Counted from the first letter of the stretch, positions 49,601 to 61,210 are shown. The stretch is DNA of 64,000 nucleotides from Henckelia pumila (GCF_033568475.1 NW_027331833.1:3534001-3598000); one strand, 5' to 3'. Numbers and translations are program-made. The notes: generated by a model from the sequence alone, not told the origin.

Positions 49601-49676
49601 AAACCCTAAGGGGAGAACTTTTATACTCAAGTTCGGGTCGAAACCCTAGCTTTTTGTGGGCCTCATATATTGGGCC
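49601..49676 (-). promoter_or_regulatory. RPL9 promoter: telo-boxes, site II motifs, TATA
   Basis: Reading towards the gene on the minus strand: GGCCCA (49671-49676), AGGCCCA (49657-49663), TAGGGTTT (49641-49648), GTATAAAAG (49618-49626) and a second TAGGGTTT (49601-49608). Site II (TGGGCC/GGCCCA) plus telo-box is the standard promoter pair of plant ribosomal-protein genes and ties expression to cell growth and division. Confidence 0.8.
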
Positions 49677-49861
49677 GTGAACGCTCTAATAAAATCAAAT
49701 CATAGGCCTCGAGTAAGCCCAACAACACTTGTTTGGTTCACTCTTTCATGAATAACCAATTGAAGGATCAAGTGTTTTTCCCAATTTTGCCGACCGTATT
49801 TTTGTTATTTTATTTATTATATTGAAAATTTTTATATTGACTAATTTAACACTAAAAATAC

Positions 49862-50006
49862 TATAAGAAGTTTTTTATAGATCAATTTTATGAGACAAAA
49901 TCTACTATTCGACTCGATCCATAAAATATTACTTTTTTATACTAAAAATATTATTTTTCATTGTAAATATGAATTGGGTCGACCGATCTCACAAGAGACC
50001 AATGGC
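49862..50006. repeat. diverged copy of the gagacggtctc MITE family
   Basis: tataagaagttttttatagatc...ttttatgagaca...attgtaaatatgaattgggtcgaccgatctcacaagagacc follows the same order as the element at 40211-40372 but with decayed ends. Confidence 0.55.
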
Positions 50007-51021
50007 GGAGCCAGGATCTGAAATCCACCCGGGCTAGAATTTTTAATGAGGAACAAAAAATAATGCATAAGAATTAAAACGATGAATAAGATATTTGCTC
50101 ATTGTAGTCTTAAAAATTTTTTCATTAGTAAAATCTTGGATAATTTTTTATGAAATCGTATTTAAGATTTAAATTTTTTTGACTGATATCACAATTCAAA
50201 TTTGTTTTCAATATGACATCATATCAGCAATATACGATCAGCACGATGCATAATGTAATATAAATAGAAACTTGAACCGAACAAATCATTAAACTTTTTT
50301 TATGAAATCAAAAATTGCAATTATAAAAAAATTATTTTATTGCAATGCAGTCAATTTTAAAATAAAGCAATATCACAAAACATAAAAAAATTACTCAGCA
50401 AGAAGAAATCTACATTATAGAAGTGGAAATATTATTTAAAAGACGGAGATTGACATAGATGAAAGTTAAATTTAATCAAATCTAATCAAGATGACAAAGA
50501 CGAAAAATCACAATTTTGATACATATGGCTATTTAATATTTTTTAAGTGGGCTACATGTGGGCTATTTAATTTTTTAAATTTATCTATTCGGGCTAATAT
50601 AACATTGATCCAAAAATAATAAAAAAAATATTTCAAAAAATATATATAATACATTAAAAAAAATTGAAAATGGGCCACGGACCTACTTTTAATTTAATAT
50701 TTATGTCCACACACAATAGTTCAATAACAAAAATAAACAAAAAAATCGATCCATTCCGTTGATGATATGTTCGTTAGTACCTAGACTCTTTATGAGCTCT
50801 AAACTCCATAATCATATATATATCATGAGTCTGTATTTTGAAGAATATAGAGATCGAGGTGTTTACAGTTGTTGGATCAGAAAGTTATTTAAAATAATTG
50901 GAGATATATATGTATGGACGTTTAAGAGTTTGAGTTGCAACAGTACTACTACCAAGCATATATTTATTAATTACGTACGTTTGGATTGTTGTTGTTGGGT
51001 TGTCTTAATTTACATGATACA
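50007..51021. other. intergenic DNA, no gene recognised
   Basis: AT-rich. The start (caatggcggagccaggatc) resembles the edge of a common plant dispersed repeat, but no second end is clear. The open stretch at 50759-51031 has no recognisable product. Confidence 0.4.
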
Positions 51022-51698
51022 ATATCAATAGCGAAAATTACGTCAAATATCCTTGTGAAATTATCAATGAGCTGATACCCCTGTGAAATTATCAATAAGC
51101 TGATACCCTTGTGTAACAAATTTGAGCATTTCAATCACTGTCTTATTTTTTTTAGTGCTCACTTTTCCCAAAAAAATATTTTGTCTCATAAATATATAAA
51201 AAGACGAAAGAACCCTTAATTTAAAATAATCTATCATCTCAATTCCAGAACATAAACGTGTTTTTTAGATGCTTCCGCTTAAATAATTTGTCTTGGTCTT
51301 CTCTTTAAATTTTAGTCATTGACCCAATCAGGAAACATAAACTAAAAATGCTAGTGCCGATTCCCAAGCTTTCATCGTTCTTTTCTTTCTTTGGTTCAAA
51401 AATCCCATTTGCCTACAGCATGCCCTAGCTTTTGAATAGGAGAAAATCAAAACCAATGGACCAGAGATTGAAACTTGTGAATCTCACATAGGTAAATCTT
51501 ATTCTCAATTATTGTACATAGAAAAATTTCTCTCTAAAGCAAATGATTTTTATATTTTTGTCACTTAATTATTAATATATCATTTTCTCAATTGATATAT
51601 TATATATTTGTTTCCATCAAATTAATCTTGCAAGGATTTATTTATTTTTTTATTTTTATCACTTGGAATCATACAAAATGTGAAATGATACAAATAAC

Positions 51699-51854
51699 AA
51701 ACATTGAAATTTTTTAATTTTTCTTCTATAAATTTTTCTAATTCAGACATGGAAGATTTTAATTTGAAATCTTTGATTTCAGGAGGTGGCTGAATAGAAG
51801 AAGAAGCTATGGAGACAATATTGGTCTCTTCCTTCTGTTGTATATGAACATCTG
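51699..51854 (-). pseudogene. inverted 156-bp copy of the viral coat-protein region
   Basis: Reverse complement of 53494-53649 with one difference. On the minus strand it reads on through ...IQPPPEIKDFKLKSS and SELEKFIEEKL. Where the main copy has the stop TAG at 53511-53513, this copy has CAG. It lies about 40 bp before the start codon of the viral ORF, pointing the other way, so it marks a rearranged junction at the edge of the insertion. Confidence 0.9.
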
Positions 51855-51897
51855 TTATATTGTTAAGTGATTGATTTAGTACAAAAGTTGTATAAAA

Positions 51898-52974
51898 ATG
51901 AATCTTTCTAAGATCAATAATGATACTATTCAAAACAGTATTATTGAAGAATATGATATTCCTAATAATTTGGATTTATTGAATAAATGGACTATTCCTA
52001 AAGTAGAACCTAAACTGGTTTTCAAATTAGGAACTTTTGAAAGATTAGGATTGAAACAAGTAGTAAAAACTACTGAAGAGTCTATTCCTCTTCACAGAAA
52101 TGAGATGGTAATCGGTTTATTAAACAAAAAGGATATTTTACCTTTTCAAAAAACTCATAAATTTTTACATATTGGTTTAGTGCAAATTACTTTTAAACCT
52201 CTTACTTTAGAAGGTCTACCAGAAAGCTTTTTAGCAGCTTTACGTGATGGTAGAAATTTGAATTGGAAACAATTCCTTATGGGAATTATTCAGTCTAGTC
52301 TGGCTCATAGACCAGTGTACTTTGATGTTTATCCAAATCTTTCTTTATCTTTATCTGATATAAATATTCTTGATGCTTTAACTTTAAATGTTAAAACCCA
52401 TGGTTATAATTATATTCCTGGAACATAAGTTATATGTATATGTTATAGAATCTATTTTAAACCTTTATTTACTTTAAATCCCATGTGTAAAAGAGTAGAT
52501 AAAGATTTGAATGAAACAATTCTAATAAAAACCAATTTTATTAGATCTAAAATTACTACACGTAGATCTATCAAATGGGAAAAAATTATATTTCCTGAAA
52601 ATTGGATAATTGAACAAGCTGTTCCTAGAAATCCTATTATAAATAGTGATTTACAAAATATTGTTCAGAATAATGAAGGATCTGTAGAAATACAGTTTCA
52701 TAAAGAACAAAGAAGATTATTACCTTCTTCTGCTAGATCTCTTGCTAGATCTAGATCTATGTATTCTCATATTTCTCCTATAGATTATATGATTGATATA
52801 CCTCAATCATCAAGAGCATCTACTTCTCAAATAAGAGAAGACAGTGGATCTCAATCCTCTAAAGAGGATGTAGTTGATGAATTAATTATCAACAAGAATA
52901 ATATTGTTCATGGTATTTATAATGTTCAAAACATTAGAGAAACTGATACGATATCAGAAATGAATTTTATATGA
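51898..52974 (+). pseudogene. viral ORF1, movement-protein part
   Basis: The start codon is at 51898 and the frame runs to 52974, broken by TAA at 52426-52428. The first 176 codons and the following part are in the same frame, so one nonsense change separates them. The sequence has the look of the 30K-type movement protein that opens caulimovirid polyproteins, followed by a hydrophilic, Ser/Arg-rich segment (SSARSLARSRSM). In the virus it would serve cell-to-cell movement. A frameshift near 52972-52980 breaks the link to the coat region. Confidence 0.7.
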
Positions 52975-52979
52975 TTTTT

Positions 52980-54779
52980 ATGGATAGTACGCCCAAACTT
53001 GATTTTTCTAAAGGATCTTTTGCTAGGCAAAAGATTAATTATGAATTTTATCTTCCAAAATGAAATCTTTTCAGAAAATGGTATCTTCAAAGTTTTTTTG
53101 AAAAAGAATATGATATAATAAAATATGAATTTTATTCCTTTTGTGAAAAACATAATAAATTGATTCCTTTTGTCCCTTGGTTTATTAGAACTTACGTGAT
53201 TAATTATATCAATGTTATTGAAAGAACTTATAAACTTTCTTCTGGTTCTATACAGAAATCTTTGTACCCTCCTCAACTACCTTTTCAAATTGAAAAGAAT
53301 AATAAAATCTTAATTTTTGTTTCTTTCTCTAAATTATTTGAGAATGACACTTTACAGGTTACTATTAAACATATTAACCAAATTTTGGAAAAACAAAATT
53401 ACACTAATTTATATTTGAATATTTTAGGAGAAGAAATTACTTTTTTACATAATAGAGTCAAAATGATTATTTTTGCTATTAATCAGATTAAACCAGATGT
53501 TCATATACAATAGAAGGAAGAGACCAATATTGTCTCCATAGCTTCTTCTTCTATTCAGCCACCTCCTGAAATCAAAGATTTCAAATTAAAATCTTCCATG
53601 TCTGAATTAGAAAAATTTATAGAAGAAAAATTAAAAAATTTCAATGTTTCTACTCTAGATGGTAAAATTGATAATGATTCTGATAATGAGATTAATAAAT
53701 TGAAATGGGCTGATAGACCTACTCATAATAAATATTATTATAGTAGACCTACTCCTATAGATGTTCTTAATGAAGAATAAGAATATATTATTTTTAATAA
53801 TTATAATGGTAAAAGCATTTATGAATGAAATATTGATGGTTTTGCAGACAAGCATATTTATAATATTGCTCATCGTATGCTTATGCATAGTACTGTTTGT
53901 AAGAATAATGGTAATACAGACAAGAATATTGCTAAGATGCTTACAGCAGGTTTTACTGGCCAACTTAAAGGTTGGTGGGATAATTATTTAGCAAAAACTC
54001 AAAGAGATGAAATTTTAGGAACTATTAAAATTGAGAATAATATTCCTACTGAGCATGCAGTTTATACTTTAATCATGACTATGATTGAGCATTTTATAGG
54101 AAGATTTACTGATAATAGTGAGAATATTCGTATTTTGCTTTGTAATTTACGTTGCAAAACTCTCACTGATTTTAGATGGTATAAAGATACTTTTCTATCT
54201 AGAATTTATGAATTACCTGACTGTAATACTAGTCAATGGAAAGCAAAATTTATTGATGGTCTTCCAGGTTTATTTGCTGAAAGAATTAGAAAAATTCTAA
54301 GAAAAGATAATTTGTCGATTCTTTATGATAGTTATACTTATGGAAAGCTTATTAGTACTTGTGTTCAAGAAGGTCTAGCTCTTTGCAATGAATTAAAACT
54401 AGATAAACAAATAAAAAGACAAAATTTGTTAAAAAAAAGACAACTTGGTAAATTTTGTGACCAATTTGGTATTGATATGCCTAAAGATAAGAAAACAGTA
54501 CCTGATATAGGTAGATCCAATAGATCTAGCAGATTTTATAGAAAACGTCGTCCCTTATCTGAAAAACAAAAAGATAAGAAAGAAAAAAAGAAAAGAGATA
54601 CATAGGCAGAAAAGGACATATCCTAAGAAAAATATAAAGGTATTTGTCATAAATGTGGCAAAGAGGGTCATTACGCTAATAAGTGTTGGACCAAAGAAAA
54701 GATTAAAAATCTTGACATAGATGATAATATTAAAGAAAAATTATTTAATATCTTTCTAACTTCTAAATCTGATATAAGT
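52980..54779 (+). pseudogene. viral ORF1, coat-protein part with zinc knuckle
   Basis: A single frame from 52980 carries stops at 53061, 53511, 53778, 53826, 54603 and 54624 and then runs on without shift into the protease-RT frame. The coat-type region includes FTGQLKGWWDNYL near 53950 and a basic stretch (RKRRPLSEKQKDKKEKKKR), followed by the CCHC knuckle CHKCGKEGHYANKC at 54645-54686. That layout is typical of caulimovirid capsid proteins. It cannot make a complete protein as it stands. Confidence 0.8.
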
Positions 54780-57308
54780 TTGGAATATGAATCTTATAGT
54801 TCTGAAGATATTAATGCTTTAGAGAATGATTCGATTATCTCAAATTCTGATACTGAGGATTGTGATGCTTGTATTCAAGGACAAGTATGCACTAAGAAAG
54901 ATAATAACAATGATGAGTTTTATAAACTCATGTCTCAATTTAAGGATATTAATATTAATGTTCTTGATAATAATAATATTTTAGAATTCCTTAAAATTAT
55001 TAAGGATCTCAGTTTAATTTATAGTATCATTGATAAAATGGATAGTAATCCATCTGCTAGTAATAAGACAGAAGGTCTTATTAATCCTACTTATACTATG
55101 ACAAAAGTAAAAAAACTTCTCAAACAGAAGTATGAAAATCAAAATCCTGTGACTATTCAGGATTTAGTTCATGAGATTAATAATCTCACAAAAGAGGTAA
55201 AAATTTTACAAAATAAAAATTTAGTTCTTCATAAAAGAATTAATAAAATTGAGAAAGGTAAAAAAAAATTTTATGATCAAGGAAATTTTCAGGATACTGA
55301 AAATGATTATGATCAAGAAGACTATTTTAAAAAATTATATTTCTTTGAAGATAATCACCTTTCTGTGTTAAGTATGATTATATCTAAAAAATGGTATACT
55401 AATATTACTCTTTTAATTGATAATTCTTATAAGAAAAATTTTATTGCCATGATTGATAGTGGTGCGGATTTAAATGTTATACAAGAAGGTCTTATACCCA
55501 ACAAATATTTTCATAAGACCACTCATTCTTTATCTCATGCAGGTGGAGAACCTCTTGATATAAATTATAAATTACCTAAAGCTTATATTTGTAAGGACAA
55601 AAAGTGTATCGCTACAAGTTTACATGCTAAAAATATTTCTAGCCAACTTATACTTGGTCTTCCTTTTATTTATAAAATTTATCCTTTAACTCATATAGAT
55701 GACAAAGGAATTACAGGTACCTTTGAAGAAAAACCTATTTCTTTTCCGTTTATTACAAAACCTATTAATAGGGTGTTAAATGAATTACAGGATAAAATTG
55801 ATAGAAATTTTTTTCATATAAATTATATAAAAGAGGAAGTCAATTCCTTAACTATTGAAGAAAAACTGAAGAATTCTAAATTACAGGAAAAAATTCAATT
55901 TGTTCATAATAAATTTTCTTTAGAGATCTGTAATGATCATCCCAATGCTTTTTGGGATAGAAATAAACATATTGTTTCTCTTCCTTATGAGAAAACTTTT
56001 GATGAAAAAAATATTCCTACAAAGGCTCGTCCTTGTCAAATGAATTCTGAATATTTGGAATCATGTAAAAATGAAATAAAGTCTTTATTAGATAAAAAGT
56101 TAATAACTCCCTCTCAGTCTCCTTGGTCTTGTACTGCTTTTTATGTTAATAAGCATTCAGAGAAGGAAAGAGGAGTTCCCAGGTTAGTAATAAATTATAA
56201 ACCTCTTAATAAAGTTTTGAAATGGATTAGGCATCCTATTCCTAACAAAAAAAATTTATTAGATAGACTTTTTAGTGCTTTAATATTTTCAAAATTTGAT
56301 TTAAAATCAGGATATTGGCAGATTCAAATAAAAGAATCTGATAGATATAAAACTGTTTTTAATGTTCCAATAGGACATTATGAATTGACAGTAATGCCAT
56401 TTAGCCTGAAAAATGCCCCTTCAGAATTTCAACAAATTATGAATGATATTTTTTATCCTTTTAGCAATTTTATTATTGTTTATATTGATGATACTTTAGT
56501 CTTTTCTAAAGATATTGAATCCCATTTTAAACATTTAGAAATATTTAGAAAAGTGGTTATTCAAAATGGTCTGGTTATATCCAAACCAAAAATGTCTTTA
56601 TTTCAGATCAATATTAGATTTCTTGGTCATATGATAGAAAAAGGTAGAATTATTCCCATACAAAGAAGTATAGAATTCGGTTCTAAATTTCCTGATGAAA
56701 TAACTGATAAAACTCAGTTACAAAGATTTTTAGGAAGTCTTAATTATATATCTTCCTATATTAAAAATCTTACTAATGATTCTGCTATTTTATATGATAG
56801 ACTTAAAAAGAATCTCTCTCCTTGGACTATAGAACATACTGAGGCTGTTAGAAAAATTAAAGAAAAGGTTGAAAACCTTCCTTGTTTGATGCTGGCTAAT
56901 CCCCAATGGAAAAAAATTATTGAAACAGATGCCTCTGATATAGGTTTTGGGGGAATTCTTAAACAGGTTAACCATAATACAAAACAAGAATATCTTGTTA
57001 GATTTTATTCTGGAAAATGGAATGGTGCCCAGAAAAATTATGCTACTATAGCTAAAGAAATTCTTGCCATAGTTCGTTGTGTTTTAAAATTTCAAGATGA
57101 TTTATATAATCAAAGATTTATAATTAAAACTGATTGTAGATTTGCTAAATTTATGTTTCAGAAAGATTTTAAACATGATATCTCTAAACAAATGTTTGCA
57201 AGATGGCAAGCTCATTTAGCTCCTTTTGATTTTGAAATTATATATAAAAAAGGTGAAGAAAATAGTCTTCCTGATTTTTTAACTAGAGAATATTTATCAT
57301 GTTTGTAG
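54780..57308 (+). CDS. viral ORF1, protease, RT and RNase H part (open, 842 codons)
   Basis: This stretch is free of stops. It has an acidic N-terminal linker, a coiled-coil-like segment (EINNLTKEVKILQNKN), the aspartic protease signature MIDSGAD at about 55449, RT motifs (FDLKSGYWQI, VMPFSLKNAPSEFQ, YIDD at 56481-56492, FLGHMIE), RNase H (ETDASDIGFGG near 56925) and ends QAHLAPFDFEIIYKKGEENSLPDFLT. In the virus it reverse-transcribes the pregenomic RNA. The 54780 start is only the first ATG after a stop; the natural product is the polyprotein. There is no integrase domain. Confidence 0.88.
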   Translation: MEYESYSSEDINALENDSIISNSDTEDCDACIQGQVCTKKDNNNDEFYKLMSQFKDININVLDNNNILEFLKIIKDLSLIYSIIDKMDSNPSASNKTEGLINPTYTMTKVKKLLKQKYENQNPVTIQDLVHEINNLTKEVKILQNKNLVLHKRINKIEKGKKKFYDQGNFQDTENDYDQEDYFKKLYFFEDNHLSVLSMIISKKWYTNITLLIDNSYKKNFIAMIDSGADLNVIQEGLIPNKYFHKTTHSLSHAGGEPLDINYKLPKAYICKDKKCIATSLHAKNISSQLILGLPFIYKIYPLTHIDDKGITGTFEEKPISFPFITKPINRVLNELQDKIDRNFFHINYIKEEVNSLTIEEKLKNSKLQEKIQFVHNKFSLEICNDHPNAFWDRNKHIVSLPYEKTFDEKNIPTKARPCQMNSEYLESCKNEIKSLLDKKLITPSQSPWSCTAFYVNKHSEKERGVPRLVINYKPLNKVLKWIRHPIPNKKNLLDRLFSALIFSKFDLKSGYWQIQIKESDRYKTVFNVPIGHYELTVMPFSLKNAPSEFQQIMNDIFYPFSNFIIVYIDDTLVFSKDIESHFKHLEIFRKVVIQNGLVISKPKMSLFQINIRFLGHMIEKGRIIPIQRSIEFGSKFPDEITDKTQLQRFLGSLNYISSYIKNLTNDSAILYDRLKKNLSPWTIEHTEAVRKIKEKVENLPCLMLANPQWKKIIETDASDIGFGGILKQVNHNTKQEYLVRFYSGKWNGAQKNYATIAKEILAIVRCVLKFQDDLYNQRFIIKTDCRFAKFMFQKDFKHDISKQMFARWQAHLAPFDFEIIYKKGEENSLPDFLTREYLSCL

Positions 57309-57310
57309 AT

Positions 57311-58934
57311 ATGAGTAATCAGGGTAGAGGAACTTATTCCTCTTATAGAGGAAGAGGTGGAAGAGGATAATCGTCTCAGATAATTGCTCAGCATGGTAAT
57401 AAAAAGCTAATAGCTCAAAATATTGTAAGTTCATCTGGAAGCAATACTCCAGATAAAAGTAATCCATTATATGATGAATTTCAAGAATTTTTGAAGCAGA
57501 AAAAAGAAAAAAAAGGAAATATTCCGAAATCTTCGGCATCATATGCCAATGTTATGAAAGAAGATGAGAATGATTCTCAATATACTGAGAATGAATATCA
57601 AGAGATAATTCTTCTTATAGAAGAAAAAGATATTCAATGGATGGAAAATCCTTGGAATATTATGGAAAGGTATTTATCTAACACATCATATGTGACTGGA
57701 TCTTATAAGCCAAGAGGATTTTATGAAATCTACTTCTTTCTACACAAACAGTGGAAATCACTCATTTTCAGGTAATACCCAGACACAAGGGATTTATAAT
57801 TTCTCTAAATTTATTATCAAAAAGATTATATCTATCGAAGAATGGGAAATTTCTCCATTAGTTGAAAAAGAATTTTATTCTCCAAATCATAAAACAAATT
57901 TCAAATATAACTATTGGGATTATATTGAAAGTTTTCAAAAAACTTTATTTTATGAAAATAAGAAGAGAAAGCATTCCTGGTTTTTAAAAGTTTGTGAAAA
58001 TGCTTTTCATTATCCAATTCCTAGGTTTTCGATTGGTGGAATTTGGTACCTCTGCAAAAATTTTGCCTGATATCCTTAAAGGATTAATGGAAGAATGGAT
58101 AAATTGTTCTCCTCAAGTTTAAAAATCCTCTGTTCATGTCATAGAGGGAAAAAATTCTTGTTTATTTTTTTATTGAATTTGGAATCCCTTGGATTTGGAA
58201 ATGGAAACCCCAATCTGGTTATATCAATAGAGGTATTCCTTTTTTATGGCGCATCAGCCTAACAAAATTTTGGGAAAAAATGATGAGAAATGACCCAAAA
58301 ACTGGTAAAATATATGGTGATGAAACCATAAAGTCTATAGAGGACAAAATCAAAGCTTATAAGCAAGACAGAAAAGAAAAAGAGACTCCTAGTCCTTTCA
58401 AAATCATTACCCAAAAATATTCTGAAATATATTCTCAGGAAGAAATGATTGAGTTATTTATAGAAGAAATGAAGAAAGACATATGTAAAAATTTCTCTTA
58501 TTCAGATTCAAAATCTGACACTTCAATGGCATCATACTCTAGTGATATCAAATTTCATAAACAAATGATGCAAGATGCTCAAGATCCTCAAGAGGATATT
58601 ACGGAATTTTCTATTGAAAAAGTATTCAATACTTTAAAAGAATCTTTGAAGGACAATATTAAAAAAGTTGATGGAAGAACAACATGAGAAGATTTGTCCC
58701 AGATGTTTTTGCTATATTCAGTGGAAAAAGAACTTTGATCAAATTGTTATTGAAGGTCACAATAAGCGACAAAAAATCTTTGAAGAAAACTACTCATATT
58801 TACAAAGGAAGAGGATTGTTAATGACACCAAAAAATTGCTTCGACAACACAATGCTAAATTTCAGCTTTGTATGAGGAAATATCCAAATACACCAATTTG
58901 CATTCAGCAAAATCTTTCCAAAGATATGATGTAA
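57311..58934 (+). pseudogene. viral ORF2, decayed, function unknown
   Basis: It starts MSNQGRGTYSSYRGRGGRG three bases after the ORF1 stop, with a Gly/Arg-rich N-terminus. The frame is broken by TAA at 57368-57370, a frame change between about 57723 and 57775, a further change near 58070-58280 and another near 58668. Pieces such as SPLVEKEFYSPNHK, WWD-like aromatic runs, KIYGDETIKSIEDKIKAYKQ and CPRCFCYIQWKKNF remain. I do not recognise a family with confidence; downstream caulimovirid ORFs may encode a translation transactivator or proteins of unknown role. Confidence 0.6.
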
Positions 58935-58984
58935 AAATCAAGGAAGAAGATGCCAAAAGCTCCTTGTCATAATTCCACTACAAG

Positions 58985-59560
58985 TTAAAGTTTTTTGCTT
59001 TGGTGGTCACGGAAATTCTCCAAGCATTCCAAAAATTTCTATGTCTACTTTGATAAAGTAGTATTATTATGTCTCCACTTTAATAAAGTTGTTTTGCACT
59101 ATGTATTGCACTATGTATTTTTGGCTTTGAAGTCCGGGGTTTGATGTCCAGATTTTTTTCTATTTATAGGTTGAGTCTTTTTAGTAATTGCAGGACTTGA
59201 ATAAGTTTCTAGCTACGTTTTCATTTCTTCTTTTGTAAAGAAGTGTTCTTGAAGAAATAATAGTACTACAGGTTTTCTTTGTAAGTTTTCTTGTTCCCTT
59301 TAAAAAATTTTGTTTTGTTATTTAATTTTTATAAATTTTGTGAATCTAGCCTGAATGACAGGCTAAGCTATTTTGTACTAAATCATGATTTGACAATATA
59401 ATTATTTATAACTTGGTTCTTATGTTGTAATTTATGGATTCATAAAGCATAAATCAAGCTATTATGGGTTAAATCAATAGGTTAAATCACAGGTTCAAAT
59501 ATTTGATTAAAAAGTTCTATTTCAGCTCTTTAGCCGTTTTAGTCGTGTGTTGGCGTTTAG
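58985..59560 (+). promoter_or_regulatory. viral intergenic region: promoter and leader
   Basis: After ORF2 come repeated tactttgataaagtagta/ctccactttaataaagttg and gcactatgtatt motifs, TATTTATAGG at 59161-59170 as TATA box, then a long leader-like region with aatgacaggctaagct. The same order occurs in the diverged fragment at 46660-47060, which supports functional conservation in the virus. No tRNA-Met primer site (tggtatcagag) is found to its right, so the leader is truncated near 59560. Confidence 0.6.
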
Positions 59561-60224
59561 GCGTTTTCGAGCGATTTTTTTTAGAACTGATAATCAAACT
59601 ATTTGGTAATATCCTATATATGATTTTGTAATATCCTATATTGATTTGTAATATCCCATGATAATGCGATCTCTCTATGTTTTCCTGATTATTATTATTA
59701 TTATTATTAACTACATGTAAACAAATGTGAATTTTTTTTTAAAAAAATACAATCTTAAAATACACCTTATGCAGTAACTGACACCAAATGAATGTTTTTT
59801 TAGTTAAATTACAATTAATAATTATTAAAAAGAATATATAATATATATTTGATATGTTTTACCCATAAAAGTGTGGATATTATCAAAACATGATTCTTAA
59901 AAAATCTAAAAAAAATGATTAAAAACATACGTTTCATAAAAAAATATTTTCTATTAAAAATATTAAAAGAGAATATTATTATGTAATCTATTTTACCTAA
60001 AAATATTAAAAGAGAATATTATGTAATCTATTTTACCTATAAAATTAAATAGAAGAACAAAATATTTCATTGTGCCTTAAATTAATTTTTAAATTCAATA
60101 CAAAGGACATTTGATATTGAAAATTGGTGACAAAAATAAAGTGCTTTTTCGAAATTGTATTTGCTAAATACATCAAATACTTTCACATCCAGGAGCGTGC
60201 ATTCACAATTGAAAAAAGGAGGGA
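59561..60224. other. AT-rich interior of the hosting DNA transposon
   Basis: No gene is seen. A short tandem-like repeat (aaaaatattaaaagagaatattat-gtaatctattttacc) occurs twice around 59955-60045. Confidence 0.4.
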
Positions 60225-60742
60225 TTTACATGCTCCAAAAAAAATTAAGACGGGATTGAAATGCTCAAATTTGTTACACAAGGGAGTATCAGCTCATTGA
60301 TAATTTCACAGGGGTAATTGTTGCAATTTCCTCCACATCAATACATCATGGTTCCGAATAGACTTTTCTTCTAGGAGGCACGATTATGGGAAAATTGCAT
60401 CTCTTTGCAATCTTGGTTATCTTTGTAGTTAAATTTCAATCTTAATTAATATATGCTATATCATTGTTTTGTTTGTAATTTTAGTCATTTTCCAACGTGT
60501 TGCTGATGTGTGTCGCTGCTACACTAATATATATATTCCCTAACTGTGTATATATTAAAATGAGTTCAAACTTCAAACTAATTAAGGCCATTCCAAAGAC
60601 ACAATTTGAATTGTTTTGAAAAACCAAGTTTGTGACATATACATGTTTGGGGTTGTCCTTTTGGGTCATTAAGTGACGAGAAAAGAAACTTGGATATGTT
60701 GAATAATCCAAAGTGTCCACTAGTAGAATTTCCTTCATTTAC

Positions 60743-61210
60743 TTCGGTTATTAACTAAAGTCGTAGATAGATAATTATCGAAGTAGTGTCACGTGAAGTA
60801 ATAGGTATTGTTTTACTTCGCGTTATAACCGAAGTCGTAGCTCTGAAATTGTCGAAGTCTTTGGTCGGTTCATGGAGCCAAAACAGTTCAGGATTGGGCC
60901 GATGCCGAAGTAAAAACATATCTTTTACTTCGGCATTTTCATTAATTAGCGAAATAAAATAAAGTTGTTTACTTCGTTAATTTCATAAATTCTCGAAGTA
61001 AAAGATATGTTTGTACTTCGTCAATTAATGAAATTTTTGAAGTAATAGAAGACATATGACTGCAGCATTTACATTGACTAATGAAGTAAATGTTCTTTTT
61101 AACTTCACAAGTTTTGTATTGTGGTGAAGTAATTAATTCAAACGACTTTGTTGCTACGGATTTATGGTGAAGTAAATTATTTATTTAACTTCACCATTTT
61201 ATTTTAGTGA
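60743..61210. repeat. subterminal acttcg/cgaagt repeat array
   Basis: Hexamer acttcg and its complement recur in both orientations, often as acttcgg-ttat-aac or gaagtaaaagatatg, passing into the variant gtgaagtaa near 61130-61205. Confidence 0.7.

Larger units (their letters stand above)
51699..59560 (+). mobile_element. endogenous caulimovirid (pararetrovirus), about 7.9 kb
   Basis: One long frame encodes movement protein, coat protein with CCHC knuckle, aspartic protease, reverse transcriptase and RNase H, with no integrase, and is followed by a second ORF and a promoter/leader region. A single MP-to-RNase H polyprotein plus a downstream ORF fits petuvirus- or florendovirus-like caulimovirids; the genus is not certain. 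Multiple stops and frameshifts show it is a dead relic. Only one genome's worth is present, with a rearranged left edge. Confidence 0.85.
51031..60334. mobile_element. DNA transposon (MULE-like) hosting the pararetrovirus insertion
   Basis: The left end (about 51031-51155) and right end (about 60225-60334) are inverted repeats: gtgaaattatcaatgagctgata, cccttgtgtaacaaatttgagcatttcaat and following bases are shared in opposite orientation. The outer flanks are atatcaata (51022-51030) and acatcaata (60335-60343), 8 of 9 identical, as for a 9-bp Mutator-type duplication. The left terminal repeat contains a short internal duplication (gtgaaattatcaat[g/a]agctgatacccc). Without the virus the element is roughly 1.3 kb and has no transposase. 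MULE assignment rests on TIR and TSD lengths only. Confidence 0.6.

Noticed and set aside
51622-51933. 103-codon minus-strand gene
   Set aside because: Its middle is the inverted copy of the viral coat region and both ends are unrelated DNA, so it is a rearrangement product.
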